From: JBAIYU01 sp036763085 | GTDB taxonomy: Bacteria; Bacillota; Negativicutes; DSM-1736; Dendrosporobacteraceae | Assembly (NCBI RefSeq): GCF_036763085.1 | Contig: NZ_JBAIYU010000030.1 | Span: 62,001 to 126,000, forward strand | Direction: 5' to 3' | DNA length: 64,000 bases | In this document: in pieces, positions 56,316 through 63,291 of the stretch | Layout of the letters: every line of letters begins with the position of its first letter | How positions within the stretch are numbered: position 1 is the stretch's first letter | Notes under the pieces: generated by a model | What the model was told of the DNA's origin: nothing | Databases searched by the model: none | Seen by the model: the letters and a program-made list of their open reading frames with translations, nothing else | Made by a program: the position numbers and the translations under genes

Positions 56316-57311
56316 ATGAGAAAAGTAACACTAATTCCTGGCGATGGTATCGGAGCTGAAATTACCCAAGCTGTAAAGGAAATCTTTGTGGCCGCCCAGG
56401 CTCCTATAGAATGGGAAGTATGCTCTGCAGGCAATGCGTCGCTAACAACAGCAGGGACACCTCTTCCTGAAGAGACTCTGGCTAGTATCAGAAAAAATGG
56501 TTTGGCATTAAAGGGGCCGCTTACCACTGAGGTCGGTAAGGGACACCGCAGTATAAATGTTACTTTGCGGCAGACCTTTGATCTATACTGCAACTTAAGG
56601 CCGGTAAAAAATTTAGCTGGGGTTAAAAGCCGCTATGACAATATTGATTTAGTTGTTTTTAGAGAGAATACTGAAGACCTGTATGCCGGAGTAGAACATA
56701 AAGTAGGAAAAAGGGCTGCTGAATCAATTAAAATAATTACCGCCGAGGCCTCATTGCGTATTGCAGAAGCAGCGTTCAAATATGCCGTACAGCATGGTCG
56801 GAAAAAAGTAACCGCTGTGCACAAAGCGAACATTATGAAGCTTACCGATGGTTTATTCATCGCATGTGCAAGGGAAGTGGCAGAAAAGTATCCTTCGGTA
56901 GAGTATAATGAAGTTATTGTTGATAATCTCTGTATGCAGCTAGTTATAAAGCCTGAACAATTTGATATTTTGCTTGCACCTAATCTTTATGGTGATATAA
57001 TTTCAGATTTGTGTGCAGGCTTAGTTGGTGGACTAGGAGTAGTGCCGGGGGCAAATATCGGTGCAGATTGTGCTATCTTTGAAGCGGTCCACGGAACAGC
57101 ACCAGATATCGCTGGTAAAAATATAGCTAATCCCCTCGCGATGCTGTTATCGGGAATAATGCTGTTAAGACATGTTGGTGAAGAGGCTGTGGCTTCACGC
57201 ATTGAAGCTGCTGTAAACAAGGTTCTAACAGAGGGAAGGGTGTTGACACCTGATTTAGGCGGGGCAGCTACCACAGAGGAACTAACTAAAGCTATTGTAA
57301 GCAAATTATAG
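56316..57311 (+). CDS. Isocitrate dehydrogenase, NAD type
   Basis: 331 residues of the isocitrate/isopropylmalate dehydrogenase family. The start LIPGDGIGAEI, the substrate segment RENTEDLYAGVEH, KANIMKLTDGLF and the metal region NLYGDIISDLCAGLVGG fit NAD-dependent isocitrate dehydrogenases; the nucleotide site EAVHGTAPDIAGKNIANP suits NAD. It makes 2-oxoglutarate for glutamate. It is translationally coupled to aconitase. Confidence 0.9.
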   Translation: MRKVTLIPGDGIGAEITQAVKEIFVAAQAPIEWEVCSAGNASLTTAGTPLPEETLASIRKNGLALKGPLTTEVGKGHRSINVTLRQTFDLYCNLRPVKNLAGVKSRYDNIDLVVFRENTEDLYAGVEHKVGKRAAESIKIITAEASLRIAEAAFKYAVQHGRKKVTAVHKANIMKLTDGLFIACAREVAEKYPSVEYNEVIVDNLCMQLVIKPEQFDILLAPNLYGDIISDLCAGLVGGLGVVPGANIGADCAIFEAVHGTAPDIAGKNIANPLAMLLSGIMLLRHVGEEAVASRIEAAVNKVLTEGRVLTPDLGGAATTEELTKAIVSKL

Positions 57312-57339
57312 ATAATGTCAAAATAACTAATTATGTTAA

Positions 57340-57380
57340 AAACTAAGATCGGTACTTAATAATATCGGTCTTAGTTTGTT
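57340..57380 (+). terminator. Terminator after isocitrate dehydrogenase
   Basis: Stem AAACTAAGA with TCTTAGTTT, plus an inner ATCGGT repeat, followed by GTTTTTG. Confidence 0.75.
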
Positions 57381-57433
57381 TTTGTAAATAGTTAGTGAGC
57401 TATTCAACTTAAGGTAGCGGTAATATAAGTACG

Positions 57434-57476
57434 AAGAGGCATGTGCCATTTTAAATGGATGTATGCCTCTTTTTTA
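57434..57476 (+). terminator. Hairpin terminator or attenuator in front of the YcaO gene
   Basis: AAGAGGCAT (57434-57442) pairs with ATGCCTCTT (57463-57471), with an inner GCCATTT/AAATGG stem and a six-T run. It lies about 95 bases before the YcaO start and after the previous terminator, so it is either a second insulator or a leader attenuator. Confidence 0.75.
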
Positions 57477-57572
57477 TCGTTCAATAATTATGTAATACCA
57501 TTATTGTCACAATTTGGGGCTTCCGCGAATAAATTAAATTGGATTCATAAAAAAAGGCGGGGTGTTAATCGT

Positions 57573-59405
57573 ATGACTTTTAGTGCTTGTAAATACAAGG
57601 ATGAATTGCCTTTAAAAACAATAACAAAAATACGCAATATTTTAACAGATTTAAATATCCTTGCTGTGGAAACTGGCTGGAGAAATTCTGCTGATGGATT
57701 TTACTCTGTTACTGTTACAATAAAAAAGACTACTTTGGCTACTAACGGAAAAGGAGTCACTTATGAATATGCGTTAGCGAGTGCTTATGCAGAACTTATG
57801 GAAAGACTACAGAATCAGGCGTTCTTTCGTCTTAATTATGATTTAGATGAAAATGCACTCAAGTATCGAGGATTTTACTATGCTCCTGATGAACAATGCA
57901 TTAGCATTAACGATTTCCTTAATAATGGTGAAGAGTGGTCTACTATTCAAATTAATAAAACTCCTGAAGACGTAGACGTTAATGAAATGCTTAATAGATG
58001 GAAACTTGTTTCCTATGAAAAAGTTCCAGCCGACTTTACTGCGCTGCCGTACCTTAATATTGGTAGTGGACTTATTTCGAACATCCCAATAAAGATGGTA
58101 TCCAAGATGTATATGTCTAACGGAATGTGTGCTGGTAATACTCCGGAAGAAGCTTTAGTTCAGGGGATATCGGAAATCTTGGAACGTTATGTGAATATGC
58201 GTATACTATTAGAAAAAATAACCCCTCCGGATATTCCGCTCGATTATTTGAAACGATATCCTAATATTAATCAAATGATACAAGAACTCGAAAGAAGTGG
58301 AAATTATAAGGTGATAATGAAAGATTGTTCGTTGGGGCAAGGACTTCCTGTTGTAGGGGTCATTTTTATTAACAAAGATAATCAGAGTTACTTTGTTAAA
58401 TTTGGGTCTCATCCAATATTTTCTATTGCGGCAGAAAGGACTCTGACAGAACTTCTACAGGGGCAGGATGTTAGAGATATGATGGGAGTTAAGGAGTTTG
58501 CATATAAGTCGCCTATAGATGAAGAACATGAAAATGCACTAGGTATTCTGGTTAATGGATCGGGCTATTATCCAGCGGAATTTTTTTCTTCAAGAAATAG
58601 TTATGAATTCGCAGAATTTGATGATGTTGAAAAACAGGACAATAAACAACTTCTAAAGTATCTACTTGAACTGATTAAAGCGAAGGGCCATCAAATATTT
58701 ATCAGGGATAATTCATTTTTGGGTTTCCCGAGCTTTCATATAATAGTCCCTGGCATAAGTGAAATCGAACAATTTTTTGATATAAAACCTGTAGACGAAT
58801 ATGCACAATACAACAAAATTAAGCGGTATATCAGAAACTTTCCGGAAATAGCGGCTGAAGAAATTGATGAAATTATCACGTTTTTTGACAAAATCAACTA
58901 TCATCGAGGAAGCTCTATTGCTAATATACTAAACCTAACAATAAAGAAACCTCTTCCTTGGTACTATATGTATATTGATTTGTTTTTGGGTGCCCTCTAC
59001 TACTGGAAAGGTGACTTTGCCAACGCCTATTATTCATTTGATAGGTTTTTAGATTGGTCAGGTCGTATTCAGCCTGAAATATTTGATCAAGGCTTATTGA
59101 GTTTTTACAAATGCGTTCGGGATTATTTCGGTGCTCGTGCCGATGAAATAGGTGAGGGTCAAATGATTAGTCTTTTAAACAGATTCTATCCTGAACAAAT
59201 AGTTCAAGGGGTGTTAAAAGAGTTCGGTGGTGCAAAGCGGTCTCTTGCTGGATTTGGTTATCTTCCCTGCTGGGAGTGTGAAAAATGTGATTATCGAGAA
59301 GTCTGCTCATATAACTATAATGAAACGATATATAAAATATTGAAGGATCGATATTCAGAAGTACAAATAGATCAATCGGCTTTAGCAAAAATATCGCTAC
59401 CATAA
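57573..59405 (+). CDS. YcaO-domain protein with TPR-like region and Cys-cluster tail
   Basis: 610 residues. The ATP-binding YcaO motifs are intact: TNGKGVTYEYALASAYAELMER (Ser70, Glu74, Glu77, Arg78), EALVQGISEILERY near 195-205 and AAERTLTELLQGQ near 287. YcaO proteins use ATP to activate backbone amides, making azolines, thioamides or amidines. The layout (YcaO, then a helical TPR-like part about 460-545) follows E. coli YcaO. The tail adds C566, C569, C572 and C578 (CxxCxxCx5C), which could bind zinc or Fe-S. There is no PxPxP end. ATG 57573 is chosen because the longer frame starts inside a terminator hairpin. Confidence 0.88.
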   Translation: MTFSACKYKDELPLKTITKIRNILTDLNILAVETGWRNSADGFYSVTVTIKKTTLATNGKGVTYEYALASAYAELMERLQNQAFFRLNYDLDENALKYRGFYYAPDEQCISINDFLNNGEEWSTIQINKTPEDVDVNEMLNRWKLVSYEKVPADFTALPYLNIGSGLISNIPIKMVSKMYMSNGMCAGNTPEEALVQGISEILERYVNMRILLEKITPPDIPLDYLKRYPNINQMIQELERSGNYKVIMKDCSLGQGLPVVGVIFINKDNQSYFVKFGSHPIFSIAAERTLTELLQGQDVRDMMGVKEFAYKSPIDEEHENALGILVNGSGYYPAEFFSSRNSYEFAEFDDVEKQDNKQLLKYLLELIKAKGHQIFIRDNSFLGFPSFHIIVPGISEIEQFFDIKPVDEYAQYNKIKRYIRNFPEIAAEEIDEIITFFDKINYHRGSSIANILNLTIKKPLPWYYMYIDLFLGALYYWKGDFANAYYSFDRFLDWSGRIQPEIFDQGLLSFYKCVRDYFGARADEIGEGQMISLLNRFYPEQIVQGVLKEFGGAKRSLAGFGYLPCWECEKCDYREVCSYNYNETIYKILKDRYSEVQIDQSALAKISLP

Positions 59406-59410
59406 GTTTT

Positions 59411-59470
59411 AAAACAAATAAGCCCGCTTGCGCGATCAAAATCATGATCGGCTGCGGGCTTATTTGCACA
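59411..59470. terminator. Bidirectional terminator between YcaO and Cys-repeat genes
   Basis: AAATAAGCCCGC pairs with GCGGGCTTATTT, with an inner CGATCA/TGATCG stem. The A-run and T-run on either side suit both convergent genes. Confidence 0.85.
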
Positions 59471-59482
59471 TAAAGTAGGAGA

Positions 59483-59833
59483 TTATCTAGCCATGCAGTT
59501 CATGCAGCTCATTGATTTCATACAACTCATACATTTTGTTTTTCCAGTGTCCATACAAGACATGGACTTGCAGGTATCCATTGATTTACAAGAATCCATA
59601 CAAGACATAGACTTGCAGGTATCCATTGATTTACAAGAATCCATACAAGACATAGACTTGCAGGTATCCATAGACTTACAAGAATCCATACAAGACATAG
59701 ACTTGCAGGTATCCATGGACTTACAAGAATCCATACAAGACATGGACTTGCAGGTATCCATAGACTTACAAGAATCCATACAAGACATAGACTTACAGGA
59801 ATCCATGCAAGACATAGATTTTTTTTGGCCCAT
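59483..59833 (-). CDS. Cys-rich tandem-repeat peptide
   Basis: 116 residues with 22 cysteines. After MGQKKSMSC comes one partial unit and five full copies of a 15-residue unit, SMSCMDSCKSMDTCK, then a variant end (SCMDTGKTKC, SCMKSMSCMNCMAR). Twenty of the 22 Cys follow Ser or Thr. There is no signal peptide, no hydrophobic stretch and almost no leader. ATG 59833 has GGGAGG ten bases upstream; an in-frame TTG overlaps that site. It is convergent with the YcaO gene. It could be a peptide modified by YcaO, or a thiol/metal-binding protein like metallothionein. Confidence 0.8.
   Translation of the reverse strand: MGQKKSMSCMDSCKSMSCMDSCKSMDTCKSMSCMDSCKSMDTCKSMSCMDSCKSMDTCKSMSCMDSCKSMDTCKSMSCMDSCKSMDTCKSMSCMDTGKTKCMSCMKSMSCMNCMAR
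59554..59815 (-). repeat. 45-bp tandem repeat array inside the Cys-repeat gene
   Basis: About five and a half copies of a 45-base unit, differing mainly at third codon positions (for example CATGGA/CATAGA/CATTGA on the plus strand). The near identity suggests recent expansion by slippage or recombination, so copy number probably varies between strains. Confidence 0.9.
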
Positions 59834-60075
59834 ATAATATACGCCTCCCAAAAGTAATTAATGAGGTATCTAGTAACATAATATGTATACTAAGAGGAAA
59901 ACGTTACATGCTTTAATTTTGGAGTATATTATACGGCTTCTTATCTGCTAAGGAAATAAGCAGGAGTTTTATACCTAAATAGTAAAATATAAAAGGTAGG
60001 ATTAGTTACATTTGAGAAATGTCCACGCTTAAATAATAGTTACATAAGAATTTGATCTAAGATGGGGTAAAAGTT

Positions 60076-60807
60076 TTGGATATTATGACAAGTATTATAG
60101 TACTAATTGTTTTCTTTTCGTCTTTCGTACAGTCAATTACAGGGTTTGGATTTGCTATCGTTGGTACACCGCTGTTGCTATTTTTTTTAGAACCAAAGCC
60201 AGTTGTTACATTAATGGTTTTAGGTGCATTAATACTGAATCTGCTTGTTATCTATAAGACAAGAGGGAAGTCAGACCCTAAGGTTATATTGCCAATGTTT
60301 ATGGCAAGCCTATTAGGCATAATCCCGGGCGTTTACATTTTAAAAATAGTAGATGGTTCAGTATTAAAGTTATGCATTGGAATACTTATTCTAATTGTCG
60401 CATTTGTTATGGCATCAAATCGTGTCTTTACCGTTAAGCGCGAAAAACTAGCGACATATATAGTTGGTATTGTAAGTGGTTTTATGGGGGGATCAACTAG
60501 TTTGAGTGGACCGCCTGTTGTATTATTTCTTATGAACCAACAGCAGGATAAAGAGGCATTCCGGGCAAATCTTGTTCGATACTTTTGCCTTGGAAATATA
60601 GCGACCCTTATCGTTATGTATTTTATGGGAACTATTGATACCGACGTGATACAACAAGGGGTATATACAATTCCCGGAGTATTATTAGGCGTTTGGTTGG
60701 GAGAAAAGGCTTTCGAGAAAGTTAGCCCAGTACTTTTCCGTCAGATTACTTTAGCGGTTATATTCTTCTGCGGTGCAATTAGCGTTACTAGTGAGTTAAT
60801 AAAGTAG
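60076..60807 (+). CDS. TSUP (TauE/SafE) family permease
   Basis: 243 residues, about eight helices, with the two family repeats starting FVQSITGFGFAIVGTPLL and VSGFMGGSTSLSGPPVVLFL. Members export or import sulfite, sulfoacetate or other organosulfur anions; the substrate is unknown here. The start is TTG 60076 with GGGG upstream; ATG 60085 is an alternative. Confidence 0.85.
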   Translation: MDIMTSIIVLIVFFSSFVQSITGFGFAIVGTPLLLFFLEPKPVVTLMVLGALILNLLVIYKTRGKSDPKVILPMFMASLLGIIPGVYILKIVDGSVLKLCIGILILIVAFVMASNRVFTVKREKLATYIVGIVSGFMGGSTSLSGPPVVLFLMNQQQDKEAFRANLVRYFCLGNIATLIVMYFMGTIDTDVIQQGVYTIPGVLLGVWLGEKAFEKVSPVLFRQITLAVIFFCGAISVTSELIK

Positions 60808-60812
60808 AGACT

Positions 60813-60842
60813 TAAAGCCCAACTGATAAGTTGGGCTTTAAT
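60813..60842 (+). terminator. Terminator between TSUP gene and small membrane-peptide gene
   Basis: A 12-bp stem TAAAGCCCAACT/AGTTGGGCTTTA; usable in both directions. Confidence 0.8.
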
Positions 60843-60943
60843 CAATCTTTGCTATCGTCTTTGTCGGATATTTTATAACAAAAGACCGAAACAATAAGTA
60901 CATAAAAGACAACTAGCATGGAAGTTACTAGATAGCCATCCAT
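60842..60943 (-). CDS. 33-residue single-helix membrane peptide
   Basis: A short frame MDGYLVTSMLVVFYVLIVSV... with one hydrophobic helix (about 4-24) and a charged tail (KISDKDDSKD). AAGGAG lies ten bases before the ATG and a terminator directly follows. These signs support a real small gene. It resembles no named family to me. Confidence 0.6.
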   Translation of the reverse strand: MDGYLVTSMLVVFYVLIVSVFCYKISDKDDSKD

Positions 60944-61033
60944 AATATTAAAGCTCCTTTTGTTAAAGCTACCTAATATAGATTATTCAAGATAAGAACA
61001 TAATGTTAGCATAAAACATTCTAACTAAAAAAT

Positions 61034-61062
61034 TAAACGAGGATAATAGTATCCTCGTTTTT
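61034..61062 (-). terminator. Terminator after the frameshifted secreted-protein gene
   Basis: Stem AAACGAGGATA with TATCCTCGTTT and A/T runs on both sides. Confidence 0.8.
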
Positions 61063-61089
61063 AATCGTTCTTCTCTAGCAAATATAAGT

Positions 61090-61445
61090 TTATTTACGGC
61101 CTCCACCGTTGCCATTACCAGCAGCAAGGCCATATGCTTTTGATATTTCTCCGTAACCTAATCCAGTTGAACGACTAGTAGCTACGTCTTTGCGGTGATG
61201 GATAGTCCATATGTTTTGTTGATTGCGTCAGCTAGATTGTGATCTTGTGCTGTTGTTGCAACAGGTGAAGGCGCGGGTGTTGTGGAGGCAGTAGTATCTA
61301 TTGTAGTGGTAGTAGTAACTTCAGTAACACTTGTTGTGGGTGTTTGCGTGGTTTCAGGAGAAGTTTCAGCAAAGACTGGTAATGAGTGCATTGTAAGCAT
61401 CGAGGATAGAATTAGTGCGGAAAGTGCTTTTTTTGCATTTAGCAT
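61090..61445 (-). pseudogene. Secreted protein gene with a frameshift near its C-terminal motif
   Basis: The open frame from ATG 61445 (AGGGGG upstream) gives a signal peptide, a Thr/Pro/Ser-rich linker and DHNLADAINKTYG, then stops at 61182. In another frame the sequence goes on as WTIHHRKDVATSRSTGLGYGEISKAYGLAAG and ends GNGNGGGRK with a stop at 61090. The shift lies at about 61205-61212, where TATGGACT would restore the frame as TATGGATGGACT or TATTGGACT. A paralogous segment is at 38573-39151. It may be a sequencing error, a true lesion or phase variation. Confidence 0.7.
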
Positions 61446-61631
61446 TTTTTGTACGCCCCCTAACAGTTTATGTAATCTAAGTCTAACAAGTAAAATAATC
61501 TAATGCTATAGACTGACAGTTGCGTCTTGGTGGGACTATTGATTCAATTGTTGGCTTTTTGAAGATACAAAAACTCTAAAGCGGGGAGGTAGTGGATGAA
61601 AACTAGCTTCCTAAATTGTTCTCGTAATATT

Positions 61632-61675
61632 AAATGGCCACCACACTTGTTTTGATATTAGTGGAGGCCATTTTT
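61632..61675 (-). terminator. Terminator of the Fe-S protein operon
   Basis: Stem AAATGGCC..CAC with GTG..GGCCATTT. It lies just past the Fe-S gene stop. Confidence 0.75.
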
Positions 61676-61689
61676 ACTCTTATATGTTT

Positions 61690-63291
61690 TTAAAACTCAT
61701 CTTCCCAGCTGATGAAAGGCTGCGGAATATCTTCCATGGCATTAACCATCAATTCAACGAGTCCCCCATATGTAATATTATACTTATCCTTAAATCCGAA
61801 ATGCTCTATAAGTGCATCACGGGCCGAACCTTTGCAATTTGAGCATGGTGCACAATAATACTTTGGAATTGAAGGGTCAAGACAATCTGAAAAGGCATCG
61901 AGTACTTGACGTGCTTTCATTCGGCAGGACAAATTGTTTCGCCAATCGGGGAAATTGTGGGAATTCATTATGGCAAAGCCGCTGCCGCCGCCGCAGCAAT
62001 AATTATTAGTTCCGGCATTAGGCATTTCACGATACTGTCCGTCTGGCAGGATGCGCTTCAAAATATTTCTCTGAGGTGAAATGATTCCCATTAAACGCAC
62101 TATATTACAAGGGTCATGCATAGTCACCGGGAAATTATTTCGTTTCGGATTAAATTTTATATTGCCGCTGAGTACAATGCTTTCCAACAGCGGGAGACAT
62201 GACTCGCGAGGAATCGCCAGATCATCAACGCACAAACGATCAGCAATAGTAACTAAAGCTTTGGTGGCATGGCCACATTCACCGACAACTATTTTTTTTA
62301 CTCCCAGCTTTTTTGCTGCTTGAATCTGAGCAAGTGCTATTCGAGAAAACTGTATGTCATCGTACCAAACACCGTAGTTAACTCCTTCGTAGCCCATCTG
62401 TTCGCTTGATAGGGTCCAGTTTAAACCCGCAGCATCAAATAATATTGCGAAGGCGGCTGGGTTTTCAGGCCATGCCATGTATTCTCCAGCATTATGGATT
62501 AGCAGAATGTCAGCATTCTTTTTATCGATAGGAATTTTGATACGGCGACCAGCCTTCTCTTCGATAATATCTTCGATAAATTCGATGTTATCGATAAATG
62601 CAGCTGGTGTCATACCTGTTGATGAGCCGCTTTTTAAATGTTGTATAGTACCAGACTTGTGTACATTGTCGGGTGCTATGCCCATTTCTTGGCTAAATAG
62701 TTTTCGGATTTCTCGAGTAAGCAAAGCGTTATCCACACCTAAAGGACATACGGAGGCACAGCGGCGGCAAATAGTGCAGCGGTAGGAGAGTTCTGCCAAA
62801 TGATAAACAACACGCCAGTTTAGCTCTAAGTCAGCTCCGGCCCATTTGCCCAATAGTTTTCCGGCAGGGGTAAAGTAACGACGGCAAATTCGTCGAAGTA
62901 CTTCTGAACGGAAATTAGGACGGTATATATCTTTTTTTCCGCTCTCAATATATATAGGGCAGGCATCATTGCATGTATTGCATTGCATGCAGTACTCTGT
63001 ATTGAGCACTGTCATCTGCAAAAAGCCCCAGTTATTGTTTTTGTCGAAGAGTTTTTCCAGGCCCTTAAGGAAAGACGCAACAATAGCATCTTCCTCTTGT
63101 TTGTTTTTGGGAATAGGTAAAGAAAGTGCCGAAAAACCATCGAGAGAGAAATCGTACTTTGTTTTAATTTCTGGCTTGGGTTCTTTAAAATTGAATGTTT
63201 CTGTTCCTGACAATGGTCGAAAATCATCAGAGTTTACGGGGGAAAGTACAGGTGCATCTGAGCCAAAATCACGAATTTTTACTTTATCCAT
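61690..63291 (-). CDS. DsrK/HdrD-like iron-sulfur oxidoreductase
   Basis: 533 residues. Two 4Fe-4S ferredoxin-like motifs, CMQCNTCNDACP and CTICRRCASVCP, lie at about 102-185. Two CCG-type domains follow, with HDPCN and NYCCGGGSGF, and a C-terminal CAPCSNCKG. This is the layout of the catalytic subunits HdrD, DsrK, HmeD and TmcB, which exchange electrons between quinones or cytochromes and disulfide-type substrates at the cytoplasmic face. It pairs with the NarI/DsrM-like cytochrome upstream, overlapping it by eight bases. ATG 63291 has AGGA five bases before it; the frame could start at 63309. Confidence 0.88.
   Translation of the reverse strand: MDKVKIRDFGSDAPVLSPVNSDDFRPLSGTETFNFKEPKPEIKTKYDFSLDGFSALSLPIPKNKQEEDAIVASFLKGLEKLFDKNNNWGFLQMTVLNTEYCMQCNTCNDACPIYIESGKKDIYRPNFRSEVLRRICRRYFTPAGKLLGKWAGADLELNWRVVYHLAELSYRCTICRRCASVCPLGVDNALLTREIRKLFSQEMGIAPDNVHKSGTIQHLKSGSSTGMTPAAFIDNIEFIEDIIEEKAGRRIKIPIDKKNADILLIHNAGEYMAWPENPAAFAILFDAAGLNWTLSSEQMGYEGVNYGVWYDDIQFSRIALAQIQAAKKLGVKKIVVGECGHATKALVTIADRLCVDDLAIPRESCLPLLESIVLSGNIKFNPKRNNFPVTMHDPCNIVRLMGIISPQRNILKRILPDGQYREMPNAGTNNYCCGGGSGFAIMNSHNFPDWRNNLSCRMKARQVLDAFSDCLDPSIPKYYCAPCSNCKGSARDALIEHFGFKDKYNITYGGLVELMVNAMEDIPQPFISWEDEF

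Noticed and set aside
57441..57572. 44 extra N-terminal codons for the YcaO protein
   Set aside because: The extension starts inside a terminator hairpin and has no ribosome binding site; ATG 57573 is preceded by GGCGGGG.
59554..59815. Repeat array as a CRISPR
   Set aside because: The units are contiguous without spacers and keep a reading frame of 15 residues.
59493..59837. 114-codon open frame on the plus strand opposite the Cys-repeat gene
   Set aside because: It mirrors the 45-bp repeat, has no ribosome binding site, and the minus-strand gene has GGGAGG at good spacing and a proper terminator.
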